Source of the DNA: Chondrus crispus
Taxonomy: Eukaryota; Rhodophyta; Florideophyceae; Gigartinales; Gigartinaceae
Direction of reading: 5' to 3'
DNA length: 64,000 nt
Assembly: GCF_000350225.1 (NCBI RefSeq)
Contig: NW_005179015.1
Span: 509,258-573,257, forward strand
In this document: one piece after another, positions 30,692 through 42,863 of the stretch
Position numbering within the stretch: position 1 is the stretch's first letter
How the letters are laid out: every line of letters begins with the position of its first letter
Program-made: the position numbers and the translations under genes
The notes under the pieces: generated by a model
The model's database searches: none
Seen by the model: the letters and a program-made list of their open reading frames with translations, nothing else
What the model was told of the DNA's origin: nothing

Positions 30692-33600
30692 GCTGACGGG
30701 CGCGACACTTCCCTCGTGCTAGCTTGTCGCATCTCTATCCTGCCTGCGTGACGTTGAATTTGCGACCTCGTCATGTCGCCTTTGATCCCTAAATTGAATT
30801 TTCCTGCGTGCTCCTTCGTCCCTTCGTTTCCTCCTCTTTTTCTCATTGATGCCCACCCCGTCATAATCACGGTGGCACCCTTATACCTCCTTCCTCCTTC
30901 TCTTCACCTCACTACTTCCTCCTCTTTTTCTCTTTTCTTTTCTTGTTCCCTGCGTACCGTCACTGCGGTCGTACCCCTCTTTTCACCAACTTCCTCCTCT
31001 TCTGCGTTTCAATTTTCCCTTTCCTGATCCCCCTATATTTCCTTCTCTTCAATCCCTCCTCTTTATCCATGACAATTTTCCCTCCTCTTTTCATGCGCTC
31101 TTTTACCTCTTCAGATTCCTCGCTTACCTCCTCTTTTCCCAGTTCGGGCGTACTGTCGCCGACGGCTGTCCTCAATCTCCATCGACCGGGCAGGAAATAC
31201 CTGAGAAGTTGTGAAATGAGATGTGCTGGTTGACGTGCCGACCGGAAAAAAATCTCAACCCGCAGTCCCTCCTCTTTGTATTTTCCTGCGTCTCCGCAAG
31301 GTACACGCCCTAGAGAGTACGCGTTTATCTTCGTCGCTGGAGTCTGTGGCTCCTGTTGCCTCTAATAAGGCTCCCCTCTTTCATTCCCGTCAGGCGGTTC
31401 CCTTACTCGCCCAGTTATCTCGTCGAGGAATATATTAATTCGTGATTAGGGGTTCCCTCTGTCCAATGAACCCGCCTTGTTCAGTATCCCCTGCGATAGC
31501 CCCGATCCTGCGTCTCATCTCCTTTGTACTCTGGGTGCTAATCCTCATGTCGCCTCGTAGAATTGGAACATATGTGGGCATGTGGGTCTGTGACGATCTG
31601 TTCTCATCGGAGTGATGCCATCAGAGTTCTTCAGTCTTTCGAAGGAAGGTTCGGGACTGATGCTAGCTGTCCCTTCACTGAGCTTTCGTCGCACACAGCT
31701 CGGCTTCTTTCGAACGTCGCGACCAGCCCTCTGTGATCGAAAAGATCTTTCGTGATATGTTTTCCGCATCATCGTGCGTTGTCTCATATCCGCGGCACTG
31801 CATTACCGCTGCGGTGTAGGGTTGTTGGATCGGCGTTCATTCAGTTAACAGCATTCGTCCCGTTTTCCGATCCTCATTTCTACGCCTGGCGTCCTCCATG
31901 CCGTGATAACACACGTTGCTTACGAATGCGTTCCTGATTTCCTTAGTCATCGACCGCCTCTTACTGTTCATCTTCCAGTAGCGATGTCACACACTCGGCG
32001 AATGCGCACTTCTTCTCATGTCGTGCGATGGACGTCCATCCTTTCTTCCGCGTGTCTCCAATTATTTGTTCAACTCCGCGCGTCGTGCGTAGCCGTCTTG
32101 GTCTCCTGGCTTATCTCCCTCCCAACGGGGGGTGTGTGTCGTCATGATTGACATCCTGTCGGTCGTCCTTAATGTCGATGTCGCAGCGTGGGGTGGTGTT
32201 AGGCCTTCACAACAAGGCGTGAGATAAAAATAAAAATGCACCGGAACTTAGGGCAAAATAAAAAAACATAGCAAAGCAGCAAGAGGGTCAAGGTGCGAGA
32301 CAGTAGTGGGATTAAAGGAAGGATGTCATCTCGGTAGTTCGCTTGGGGTAACAACGAGAACGTAAGCGTCACGTCGTCCGTCGCGTCGAGCCACGGCTCG
32401 GTCATTGATAAGGAGCTCCTCGATCGACGATCTCTCTACTCCGGAGTTGCTCTCCTCTCCTTGGCGCTCCGGATCGTTCTTGTTGGAAGATGGCGCGAGA
32501 CTCCCGATTGCCCCCTCAATGAAACGTCGCAAATCGGTCCTCATTGACGTGAGGATTACCATTTCTCTGTTCTCTCTTCTCCATTTTTCTTTTTTCTCTC
32601 AGCTGCCTCGAACAATGAGGCGAGTCGCGAGAACAGGAATCCGGGGTGTTAAGCAGGGGTTCGGTCGTCTTTGGCGTACGTACGGAACTCATTTTACATG
32701 GCCATGCCGACGGCGGCATTGTGTCTTGCACGATGGCTCACGACGGTGTGATCGGGTGACCTGGTGTACTTGTGCCATGGGCTGTAGCCAGCCCTCCTCT
32801 GTTTTCGTGCGACCAACAAGTACGGTTTCCCCCTAGCTTTGTCAATAAAGTTTCGAAGGTTACCCCCTTGGTCCATTTTCGGCTGTTACCGCTCGTCCAG
32901 CGTTTTTCTGACGACCTCTAAGTATTTTCTTGGTTAATTTTCGCATCACGAGGACGGATCTCTGATCCAAGCGCCCTGTCTCGTGCGCGTGATCGTGTCT
33001 CAGGAGGTATCCCACCTCAGCCTGAGACTACAGTGAATTTTCGTTTTCGTGGTTCGACTGCGGCGGCTCTTGCATTCCGGTGAGGGAGGTTTTCAGATGA
33101 AATCGCCTAAGTCCCTTTTTTTCTGCTCTGGCTTGGGGGTGTTGTCGACGGTTAACGTCGCTCTCCTTCTTCGACATCTCGTACGGGACGGTCGTGTTCC
33201 CCTTTTCCTTGTTTGCCTCTTCGCGTGGCGGCGGGTACAGACTTGCGTGTGCCGTTTGTACGTTTTCTACGTACCCAACGCTTCACGCGCTCGACCCGTC
33301 ACTCATCCCTCTCTGTCTGCGTCGTCTCGTCCTTTCTACGCTACTGCAGCGTTTCCCGAGGCCATCGTGATGGCTGTTCCCGACTCCCTATAACGTCTCT
33401 CGCTCCCCAGACAAGCCGAGCTTGCCATATACCGTGGAGGACGTTCTTCCGTGTACCGCGGCCGTATCCTCCTTCTAATGCCCGATATACCCGCTGATCG
33501 ACGTTCACAGGACGCGGTCGGTACCTCTGGACCTCCAAGGTGAACGAAACAAAAGAGAACGCAAACAAAAAATAATAATAATACAACAAAAAACATAGTA

Positions 33601-34974
33601 GGGCATAGCTACGGATCGGTGGCTGCGTCGCGCGTATGCCAGAAGTACCACAGGGACGTCAGTGTTAGTCGCAATCGACGCGTTGTTGCTAACGTCGTGG
33701 TGGAACTATGCTTGTCCTTGTCGCGGTTTTGCCTCGGTTAGTAATTATTTCTGCTCAACAAGCCTCTGTATCGGGGCTTGCGGAGCGGCGTCAAGGCGAC
33801 TGGTGCGTCCCCTTTTGATTATCCCTTCCGTCAATCAACAATATCCCCTGTTGCGGAAGGGGGTGGGGCTCCTCCCCCTCCAGACTCTTCCTTCAGTTTT
33901 CCCGTCTCGTGCACACTGTGCCTTTCCCGTCGGATACAGTCTTCTCTTGGTCGAATCGACCCGCGATACCTCACATCTCCTCCCTCGTCGTAGCTTACTT
34001 GTCTTGACCAGGCCCCCGCATCGGTTCCTTCTTTCCTTTCTCATGGCACTAGCCTTCGTCTGGTCGTTGCAGACTCACTGATCGACTTGCGCCGCTAGAA
34101 GTCGTGTCCTAGACAACGGCAGAAAAAATAAACATAACATAACAAAACAAACGCACACAAAAAAACGAACAACCAACTAAAACCGAAACAATGGAGAGAG
34201 ATGGTGAGAAGAGAAGGGGGGTTGACGTTGTAAACTAGTAAGTACGCTGATCGTCAGTAAACGCGTCGTGGCTCTTGTCGTTCGCAACTGTCGGGTGAAC
34301 CGTGTTGTCTCGTCGAGACGTCGACTCCTTCGGCTATCTCCCGTTCCCAACCCTACTCGTTGCCCTCTCTGCTCCGCTTGGTGGCTCTCCATAAAACGCG
34401 GGTTGCGTGGGGATCGGGGGTCAGTCTTAAATCCACACTGCTCCCGTTCCTACAAAAAAAGGCGTCTCCTGCGCGGTAAGCGCTCGTTGCGCCTCGCTCC
34501 TCCTTGTCATCTTTCCGTGAAGCAGGTTGGACGGGGCCGCCGGTGGCGGACGTTTTCGGCTTCATACGCAATTTGTAGTCGCGGGTCGCGATCTGACTTC
34601 GATATTTGGGCAACCAGCCCTGGCTAGCAACAGTAGCTGAGCGGGCAACCGGCGATTTCGGGCGGCCATCCTCAATTTTGATTAGGATTTCGGGGAAGGA
34701 CTGGTGCTCATTTCTCATACTGTTCATTCGACAATCCCCTCCCGGCATTTCTCTAGTAATTCTGGGATAATTTTCGCTCCTCCTCCATGCGGACTCCTGC
34801 TCTCGATCTTAAGTTCACGTGTGGGCTTCGGTGACGCGTTGCCATTCAGTCGAGCGTAACACCTCCTCCGGGGGTATGGTGACATTCCCCATTCCTCAAC
34901 GACGCGCCATGCATCGCTTCCTCAAACTTCTGACTTCTCTGCCGGCTCTCCTCTGCATTCTTTCTTGACAACAG
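30692..34974. other. Long noncoding region of element B between pol and the antisense ORF
   Basis: I see no protein-coding sequence. The plus strand is pyrimidine-rich (TCCTCCTC runs at 30880-31140). Three A-rich tracts occur at ~32220-32275, ~33540-33600 and ~34120-34195. Numerous short ORFs lack domains. It lies inside the element because it is bounded by pol on one side and the antisense ORF and 3' LTR on the other. Confidence 0.6.
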
Positions 34975-35448
34975 CTATCCAGGTACCGCTTGCGTGACTT
35001 GCGCTGGCAGGGGCAACCGTTTCCTTCGGAAATACGTGACGGCCGCACTGCGGGGTAACCGCTCAATGGGTTCCCACGTCGCGTCCTCGGACGTATAACC
35101 ATACCACCTTACTTTGAGAATTAATTTCTCCTCGTCGTAGCCGTGGTCAACGATGTTGTCGATCACGTATTCCGTGTTTTCCGTTTCCTCTCCTTTCTCT
35201 GAACTGTTTCCTTCCCCCTCCTGAAGATCTTCCAATTCATCTCCTTCTCTGGACTTTCCGAAATCGCGCAGGTCCGGAGATGTCTCCGCTGTCGGCGCTT
35301 GACTAACTAGATTGTCCTGGTCCCCTGACGTAGGCGCACGGGTGTGAGGACGTTCCTCGTCCTCCATTACTTCTTCTTCTTCGTTTAGCTCCGGGTCTCC
35401 CTGGAATTGTAGCGCTTGACGTAGGCCAGTTATCGGCGCATAGTCCAT
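34975..35448 (-). CDS. Element B integrase C-terminus with chromodomain
   Basis: An acidic linker (NEEEEVMEDEE) is followed by a chromodomain: YVIDNIVDHGYDEEKLILKVRWYGY then ATWEPIERLP. The aromatic positions (Tyr, Trp, Trp) needed to hold a methyl-lysine are visible. In chromoviruses this module steers integration to marked chromatin. The frame overlaps the preceding integrase ORF by 19 bp and is shifted relative to it. Confidence 0.85.
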   Translation of the reverse strand: MDYAPITGLRQALQFQGDPELNEEEEVMEDEERPHTRAPTSGDQDNLVSQAPTAETSPDLRDFGKSREGDELEDLQEGEGNSSEKGEETENTEYVIDNIVDHGYDEEKLILKVRWYGYTSEDATWEPIERLPRSAAVTYFRRKRLPLPAQVTQAVPG

Positions 35449-38165
35449 CGGGCTGGAGCTAACTCCACCCTGTCTCGCGATACGCGCTCCTCCTGATCGC
35501 CAATGGCAATGACTACCGTATGTTGATCCGATCTTTTAACCTGATAAGGTCTTGTGGCGACTTGTGCCAGCTTGTGTTTTGGTTCGCTAGCCGTGCCCTG
35601 CTCCTTCCGGAGGAACACGTAGGACCCCGGTGGGATCTCATATTGCGGCTTGCGAAGGCGTGCGTCGAAATTTCGCTTGTACCGGGCTTGTTCCTTCCGC
35701 AAACTCCTATCGGCGCCTCGCATTAGGCTCTCCAACCACGACTGCCATTTCAGGTAGTATGCTCGTGACGAGCTAAAGTTCTCCAAAGTTGGTTGCGCTT
35801 GTAACGCAATGCTTCTCGGCGCCCGAGCTAACACCAGCTCGAAGGGCGCAATGTTTGTAGTTCGATGAACTTGCGTGTTGTATGCGAACGTCACAGCGTC
35901 GCTAAATAAGTCCCAGTCCTTGGGATGCTCTCCAACATATTTTCGCAACGCGGAAGTCAGCGTGCGGTTAAACCTCTCAACTTGTCCGTTGGCTTGCGGG
36001 TGGTACGTAGTCGTGAACACATTGCGTATGCCGAGAATTCGGCAGACATTCTGAAAGAACCGGGCCGTGAACTGTGTTCCATTGTCGGACAGCAGTTTGA
36101 CCGGCGGTCCGTACACGAATACTCAATGGTGAACGAAGGCTTGTGCGATGTGCGCAGCTGATATCTTCTTCAACGGTACGGTTCGTACCAGTTTCGAGTA
36201 TCGATCGCTGATCACGAGAATGTACCAATTTCCTCGTTTAGTTGTAATTAGCTCGCCGAGGATGTCGATGGCGACAAACTTCAGCCGAGCTTTGGGCGTG
36301 AACAGCTTCACTTCCTTCGTGTTTCTTCTTAACTTCACCCTTTCCCGCGCACATGCGGCGCAATTCTTCGCGACTGCATAGCATTCTAGGGCCATCGTAG
36401 GCCAATAAAAATATCATCTCAAAGTCTTGTAAAGTTTCCTGCCTCCCGGGTGGCCTGCCAATTTTGCGTAATGGCTCAACCCTAGGACGCGATCCCTTAA
36501 CGATTGTGGTATTACCACTTGTACAAACTCCGCCGCAGTACGGCATAGAGTTCCTTCGAGTTCCTCGGTCTCCGTGCTGAACGTTCTCACCTTTCCGGCG
36601 TCCATTTCTTCCTTGATGCGGTTGCAGAACGGGTCGACGGCTTGCTCGCGAATGTGCTCCTCCGGAGTGACAGCTTGGAATTGATCGAGGCGCTCAGGGG
36701 CGGTCCCCCCCTCAAGAGCGAGGATGTCGTTTAACGCGTCAAAACTGTCCTCGTCCTCCACCGTTCCCTCGGCCGGTTCGGCCATAAAGCATGGGATTTC
36801 GTCGTCGATTTCGTCGACGGTTTCTCCTGCGGTCCGTAATCTTGACAGGGCATCGGCTTGGCTGTTCGCCTTGCCCTTTTTGTACTTGATTTCGAAATCA
36901 AATTCCGAGAGGCGGAGCCTCCATCGGATTAATCTCCCGCTGGGGTCGGTTACGTTCATCAACCACCTCAGTGAGGCATGGTCGGTATGCACAATGAAGT
37001 GCTCGCCATAAAGATATCGTCTTAAAGTCTGTACGGCCCAAATTACCGCTAGACATTCTTTTTGTGATACAGAATAGTTTCTCTTGGCTGCGGCTAACGT
37101 TCTTGAAAAGAACCCGATAGGTTTACGTTGCGCATCCGGGTGTGTTTGAAATAGTGCAGCGCCTATTTGATAGTCGCTTGCATCGGTATCTACCGAGTAG
37201 GGTAGGTTCTTCTTCGGCAGCGCCAACACCGGTGGCGCCAAGATAACGTCCTTGAGCTTATGAAAAGCTTTCTTGCACGGTTCGTCGAATCCTTCCAACT
37301 GGACCGGTTGTCCCTTCTTCAACAGTTGATTGAGCGGATGCGCGATTTTCGCATAATGCGGAACGAATCTGCGGTAGACATTACAAAGTCCCAAAAAGCT
37401 CCTGAGCTGGGTCTGCGTTTGAGGGTACCTCACTTGTTCCAATGCGACGGTTTGCGCAGCGTCCACTTCCAATGTGCCTGGCCGAACGACATGGCCCAGG
37501 TACTTGATCTTTTCGACCAAAAATTCACACTTGCGAAGCTTGAGCTTCACACCTGCCTTCTCCAATACAGAAAGTATTTCATCCACGTGCACGATGTGCT
37601 CCTCCCACGACTTGCTAAAAATTATTATGTCGTCCAGATACACCAAACAGCACTTCCAACGGAACGGAGAGAGCAGGATATCCATTGCTCTCTGAAACGT
37701 CGCTGGCGCGTTAGTTAGCCCGAAGGGCATTCTTGAGAAGCGATACAGTCCTGAGTGACACAAAAATGCGGTCTTGTCGCGGTCGCGCTCAGGGATAGGC
37801 ATCTGCCAATATCTCGAGATCGCGTCCAACGCGGAGAAAACCTTGGTGTCACCAAGCGAGTCCAGGCACTCATCCATGCGCGGTAAAGGGTACGTGTCCT
37901 TTACCGTCACCGCGTTTAACCGACGATAGTCTACGCAAAAGCTCATCGATCCGTCCGGCTTCGGCACTAATAAAACGGGCGACGCCCATTCTGATTGCGC
38001 CGATTCGATGACTCCTGCTTCTAACATTTTCTGTACTTCTGCGTCCTCGACCTCCCGAGCCTTTGGACCGGCTCGGTAGGGAGCTTGTGCAATTGGCCTT
38101 GTATCCGGGGCCAGTTCAATCCGGTTGACCGTGGTGTTGATCTCACCGAGGGTCCCATCCCACAT
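35430..38165 (-). CDS. Element B pol: RT, RNase H, integrase (two in-frame TGA)
   Basis: 38165-36417 carries RT with QAPYRAGPKAREV, FCVDYRRLNAVT, FSALDAISRYWQMP and the intact catalytic block CLVYLDDIIIFSK. RNase H follows (TDASDYQIGAALFQ, VHTDHASLRWL, ADALSRL), then the integrase zinc-binding region (HYAKLAGHPGGRK, CAACARERVK). A TGA at 36414-36416 replaces a likely Arg, and a TGA near 36120 sits where Trp is expected in HH-stop-VFVYGPPVKLL; both fit C-to-T type transitions. The integrase core (FVAIDILGEL, LLSDNGTQFT, GQVERFNRTL) reaches 35430. Apart from these two stops pol is open. Confidence 0.9.
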
Positions 38166-39598
38166 GGGGAATACTTTTTCAACATTCGACGGAATCTTTC
38201 GCGCAGCCGGTCCGGCACGTGGCTCAGGTCGAGTTCCTCCACGTCTGGCGGGGGAGGCTCAATCCGCCGCTCCGGCGTCGTAGTTGCCGTCGCCGAGAGC
38301 CTTTCCTCCCGTTCTCCTTGCTGTTCCTCGCGGTCTTGATCCGACGGTTCGCATCTTGCCTCGCCCGTAGGCGTCTTGGTGGAATTAGGAAAATTTTCCT
38401 TCTTCCTTTCTTGAATTCCGAGAACTTCACCAATGGTGGTTTTGCTCTCGAGCGCGGCTCTCGGGTGCGGTAGTAATTCTGCCACCACTTGGCCTTTTTG
38501 CACCCTGACAGGGTACGTCCTAAAATTTGCAACGAGTAAACGAAATGGCCGGTCAGGCTCAACCTGAACGACACCATTCGTGCACGTCAACCCGTGCCTT
38601 TCGTACAACGACGAGTACGGCTGAACCACGACCAAGCCCGCCCTCTTCGAGGTGCATTCCACGACGCGCTGCGTCCCTGGCTCGATAGTTGTGGCTCTTG
38701 CCACTTTTACCGTAGGGGAAATTCGCTCCACCTTTCCATCATTCTCGTCCTCTCCTGCGACGAGATTCTTCTTCCCTTTTATCGTCGAGAACCGCCTAAC
38801 TGTCGGGACCTCCGAGAAATCCGCCAACTCAACCGTTTTCTTCCTTGGATAAATTGCTTCCACAAACCGGTCACAGTAGTCCGCGCTTAGAATTAGTGGA
38901 ACGGCTAGTTTTTCGCATACAATAAACTCGGCTGCGGTCACAAATTTTCCAAGCCTTACGGGCATTCTAATTGTGCCGAGAGTCCGGAGTGGCCTATTGT
39001 TCGCGTCGCCAATGTCTTGGGTCGGTCCGTAGGACACTAGAGATTCCATTCCAGCCGGGAGTTCCGATTTTCGCACAAGGTTTGGTCCCGCGCCGGTGTC
39101 TGATACAGACAACACCCCGCTCATCAATCCGATTGTGGGTCCAATGTCCGCGTAAACTTTGTAGCTTTTTCGCGCAAGAACCAAAATCTTCTCAGGACAC
39201 TCCCTTCGCTTAACCCTGTACCAGGGCCTTCGAACTTCTTCCAGCGGATGATCTCGGGCTCGGCTCAAAATTCTCTTGACTTGAGCTGGCCCTTTGGGCT
39301 TATCCACCAATCCAACAACCTCCTCATCGGGGTCTGATTTTTCCCCTAGAGACGGGGATCGGGGCTGAGCCCCGGGCACAGTACGTCGACCCTGTGCCTC
39401 TCGAGACTCATGCGAGATTCCCCTCTCTAGTTTTCTTGCAGCGGCGGGATGCTTCTCACATCCGACGGCGCGGGCCCCGCGGTGGGCCCTCTGAAGGGTT
39501 GGTTCGACCTCGGCGTTGAAGCACTCGGCGTGCTCGCCGTCTGCCAATCGAACTAATTCTTGACCTTCAGGTAACTCGTCGATGGTATCCCTAACCAC
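38021..39598 (-). CDS. Element B aspartic protease ORF
   Basis: It contains the catalytic VSDTGAGPNLVRKSELP near the middle, then IPLILSADYCDRF-like flap/C-terminal elements and a long charged linker toward RT. It processes the Gag-Pol precursor. It overlaps gag by 46 bp upstream and RT by 145 bp downstream in different frames. Confidence 0.8.
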   Translation of the reverse strand: MVRDTIDELPEGQELVRLADGEHAECFNAEVEPTLQRAHRGARAVGCEKHPAAARKLERGISHESREAQGRRTVPGAQPRSPSLGEKSDPDEEVVGLVDKPKGPAQVKRILSRARDHPLEEVRRPWYRVKRRECPEKILVLARKSYKVYADIGPTIGLMSGVLSVSDTGAGPNLVRKSELPAGMESLVSYGPTQDIGDANNRPLRTLGTIRMPVRLGKFVTAAEFIVCEKLAVPLILSADYCDRFVEAIYPRKKTVELADFSEVPTVRRFSTIKGKKNLVAGEDENDGKVERISPTVKVARATTIEPGTQRVVECTSKRAGLVVVQPYSSLYERHGLTCTNGVVQVEPDRPFRLLVANFRTYPVRVQKGQVVAELLPHPRAALESKTTIGEVLGIQERKKENFPNSTKTPTGEARCEPSDQDREEQQGEREERLSATATTTPERRIEPPPPDVEELDLSHVPDRLRERFRRMLKKYSPCGMGPSVRSTPRSTGLNWPRIQGQLHKLPTEPVQRLGRSRTQKYRKC

Positions 39599-41731
39599 TC
39601 CATCGGAGACAACGCCTCATAATTTTCCAAAACTCGGTGCATTTCCCGGAGGGAAAGAATGCACGTTGGGGCGGCGTGCCCCTTTTCGTAACAATGATAG
39701 CACACCAGTCCGTGCGTCTTGACGGGATATTGCGGCCTAGGCCCTCCACGGGCCGGCGGCCTTCCTCGACGTTGCGGCCTTCCCATCCAGCCCGGCCTTC
39801 GAAACGGTGTACCCTTATCTTCTATCGGAATGCGCGGCGCTGGCGTCTGGCCGCGCCCCCGAAACATCATCACGGGATCCGTGGGCTCTGAAAACGACTC
39901 CGTCGTGTATGTGGGCGTCGGTAGAGTTGACGACCCGCTTGCCCCGTAGTCCTCGTGTCCGTAGCCCTCCGATGGCTCAATGAACTCGCCTTTGGCTACC
40001 AACGCTCCTTCGTAGTGATTTTCGCTGCTTCCATGCGCATCGCGCTCATCTAACGCGGAAATGGACTCGGCTAAATGGACGGCGGCGTGACTTTTGCGAC
40101 CGGGATAAGAAGCCCTCGGCTTCTTACCTGCCCTAATTGTCGACAGCGTCTGAATCGTGACCTTCTCGGTGTTCTTGTCCTTAGCGCGGCTCGCTGAGCC
40201 ATGCGCCTTCCCGTAATTAACTAGTCTCAAAAACGAAACGTCCTGATTGTCTTGCCGGTATTGAGATACCATCGGCTTGATACTCGAATCGAGTCTTTCA
40301 ATAAACATCTTCATTTGTTCTTCCATCGAATATTCCTTTCCACATCGGTTGCTTGCGTCCGTCAGACGGATATAAAATTCCATCTCGTCTTCAGACGGTC
40401 TTTGCTGAACTTCTCGCAATGCGAGCACGCCTTGACGGATCGCCTCGTCGGTTGCGAAACTCCTCAACAACCACTGTACGGCCTCCGGCCAAACGAATAC
40501 CTTTCCGTGATGGGCCCGGCCGTCTGAGACACCGAAGTGTACTGTCTTAAGGCGATGCCGCTTAAAAATTCGGGCAACAAGCGGATCGCTTGCCCCTCGT
40601 TCATTTCTTGAGTATCGAACTCTTCAACTAATTTTGCCAAAAAATCCAACACAAGGACCCCGTCCTCACCTTTCAACGTGTTGTCCTTCTTCACTTTAGG
40701 CGGAATATCTCTCCTGATTTTTCGTACGGCGGTCCGCCGGGAACTTGACAAATATGTCTGTGGGTTCCGCAAGCGGTACGTTCGGTACGAAAGTAATTTC
40801 TTGAAGAGGTAGTTGGTCGGATTCAGCTCCTCCAACTCCTCCCATCGCGGCCCGCGCCGCGTTGCGACATCTTCGGGCTCCGCGTCCTTGTCTCTCCGCG
40901 AGGCGGACGAAGTGACTCCGCCTCGTCTGGAGGAAATATCTTGCTTGACGAAATTCCGTTTCCTTCTTCTGAACGGCGTTCGGAATCGTCCGAATGGTTC
41001 CACGAACCGCCGTTACCATCTTCGGAGGGACCAAGCGACTCCGACTGTGAGTCGCGGTTCTCCGGATCGTCACTACAGTGACCCTTGCTTGCACGTCGCT
41101 TGTCCTTCTTCGAGGGCTTCGACTTGGAGCTCCGCTGACGAGCGGGCTTGTCCTTCTTCGACCGACAGTCGCCCTCTCTACTCGAAGGGAGCGGCTCGTC
41201 GTCCGATCCTTGCGGAGCTTGCTCCGCGGCCTGCTCAAGGTCCTTGAGACGTTGCGCGGCGCGATCGAATCGGTCATCAATGCTTGTTCTAAATTTTCCT
41301 AAGGACTCCAAGGCTTGATTCGCGTCGCGCCTCGCGTCCTTGACTGAAATTTTCAACGAAGCTAGGACCTCCGGTTCCAGACCGTCGGTCGCCTCACCTC
41401 GCTCCTTCTCGACGAGATCCACTCGAGCCGACAGCTCTCCCAAAACGGTGTGGACCTCGGATGCTTGCAACTCCAGTTGCTTCCGGACGAGGGCTAATTC
41501 AGCCTCGAGATTTTTCGTCATCTCTTGGCGAATTTCCTCGCCCATCTTCTCAAACCTGTAGGATAGGTTATCCTTGTCGGCTTCAATCCCCGTCGGGGAT
41601 TCTTGACCTTCGGGATCCGTGGCCGTATTGGCCTGGCTTCGGGTGCGAGGACCTCGCGGGATCCTCGACGCCCTTGCCGATCCGCTCCTACTCGCCCCGG
41701 GACCCACGTCTCCGGGGGCGCTTGTCGACAT
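39553..41731 (-). CDS. Element B gag (three overlapping frames)
   Basis: 41731-40823 begins MSTSAPGDVG and has a coiled, highly charged N-terminal region. 41003-40464 continues with LNPTNYLFKKLLSYRTYRLRN and a capsid-like helical region. 40470-39553 completes the capsid (LREVQQRPSEDEMEFYIRL) and ends with a CCHC zinc knuckle, CYHCYEKGHAAPTC, that binds RNA. The three pieces are joined only through frame changes, each in the same direction. Total length fits a large chromoviral Gag. Confidence 0.8.
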
Positions 41732-41875
41732 GATTTGTTTCCAAAAACGAACCTAACTTAACACAAAGAAAAAAATAGAAAACGCCACCGCACCTAAATA
41801 AACTTACGTCGCAGAGAAGACTCCTGTAGTCCGTTTCAGCTTACGCAGTTTCTAGGTCGGGTCTCCTGTACGCAA

Positions 41876-41893
41876 TTCTAGGTCGGGAGACCA
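41876..41893 (-). promoter_or_regulatory. Primer-binding site of element B
   Basis: Four bases inside the 5' LTR the sense strand reads TGGTCTCCCGACCTAG, complementary to a tRNA 3' end ...GGTCGGGAGACCA. A degenerate second copy of the motif lies ~30 bp further in. Which tRNA is used was not determined. Confidence 0.75.
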
Positions 41894-41897
41894 CTTT

Positions 41898-42858
41898 TGT
41901 AGTGCAATGCGCCTGTCAGGCAGAGACCGAGGTCCGACGGTCCAACACAAACAACAGCAACAACAACAACAACGGTACAGCGCTACGGAGTGTTCGAAGC
42001 TCCCTGTCCTCTTTAAGCGGGTTTGCGGCCCGCAGTAGCTCGGATCCCTGATAAGGGGCGGGGCAAAGAGAAGGGCCCAGCCCGGGATCGGTAAATGGTG
42101 GTAGAGACTTGTAAAGGCAACTGCTCGACGAGTTCGGAGGGATGTTAGGTAAACCTGGTCCGATGGGTCGTAAATCCGATACTCGAAGAGCGCCTTGTAC
42201 ACCTTATACCCTTGATAAGGTCTTCGACGGGGACGTCGCAACGTAGCCCGTCGGGAAAGAAGAAAACGTAGCAGCGCTACACCGTCGTACTGCCCGATGG
42301 CAAAGTACCAAAAACGGATCGGTCGCAACCAGATTCCGATGGAGCCAACACTGAGAAAAGCACCACTGGTGCACCAACACAGAAGCCCGATGGCAAATGA
42401 CGTCACGTTGCGGATCGCAATCCTACAAGGTGGGACCAACTCAAGATTAAGGGAAATTAGGATAGGGAAGTAAAGGAAAATTGATAAGGAAAAAGGGGAC
42501 CCCCGAGCGCAAAGGATAAAGTAATCTGTAGTTAAAGGGAATGTCTTGTAAAAGACGTACTTCAACCAAGGCGATATCAGACTCTGGCAACTCTGGTTAC
42601 CTTTACTGACTTGGTCGTCAGAGGGCTAAGGTATATATCGCCCCGCCGGAGCCAGTACAGTAGCTCGCGGCGCTAGATTCTAGATCTAATCTAGTGTCAG
42701 CAAAATTAATGCCAACTAATTAACTAAATAAAATAAAATAATTAAAAATTAAAACTGTGCAATTATTCACACGTGCGTCCCCCAAACTTGGACTACTTTT
42801 CATATCCAAATATTTTCCTTTCTTTTCACCCCCCTTTCCAGGTGCGTATTGCACTACA
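41898..42858 (-). repeat. 5' LTR of element B
   Basis: Pairs with 27892-28857. A long sense-strand ORF (minus, 42565-41852) is open through it; see findings. Confidence 0.95.
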
Positions 42859-42863
42859 ACTAT
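42859..42863. repeat. Target duplication ACTAT, right of element B
   Basis: Matches 27887-27891. Confidence 0.95.

Larger units (their letters stand above)
27892..42858 (-). mobile_element. Complete Ty3/gypsy chromovirus-type retrotransposon B, 14,967 bp
   Basis: LTRs of 966 bp (27892-28857) and 961 bp (41898-42858) both run TGTAGTGCAAT...ATTGCACTACA, about 98% alike by eye, with a perfect ACTAT target duplication. The sense strand is minus: primer-binding site at ~41876-41893, gag from 41731, then protease, RT, RNase H, integrase and chromodomain ending at 34975. A ~6-kb downstream region follows, then the polypurine tract and the 3' LTR. An unknown ORF runs antisense at 28965-30635. The near-identical LTRs indicate recent insertion. 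Related solo LTRs lie at 49066 and 53145. Confidence 0.94.

Noticed and set aside
30880..31150. Pyrimidine-rich tract as a polypurine tract or second LTR junction of element B
   Set aside because: The expected polypurine tract is immediately beside the 3' LTR at 28858-28870; no LTR sequence is near 31 kb.
36117..36416. TGA read as tryptophan (alternative code) in element B pol
   Set aside because: Only one of the two TGA codons sits at a Trp position, the other replaces Arg, and ordinary host ORFs here use TGA as stop. Two transition-type nonsense mutations are simpler.
41870..41893. tRNA-like sequence CTAGGTCGGGAGACCA
   Set aside because: It is the primer-binding site next to the 5' LTR, complementary to a tRNA 3' end; no tRNA cloverleaf surrounds it.
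27887..42863. Treating the 966- and 961-bp repeats as two independent solo LTRs
   Set aside because: Each alone lacks a target duplication, but the outer flanks of the pair share ACTAT and gag-pol lies between them, so they are the two LTRs of one element.
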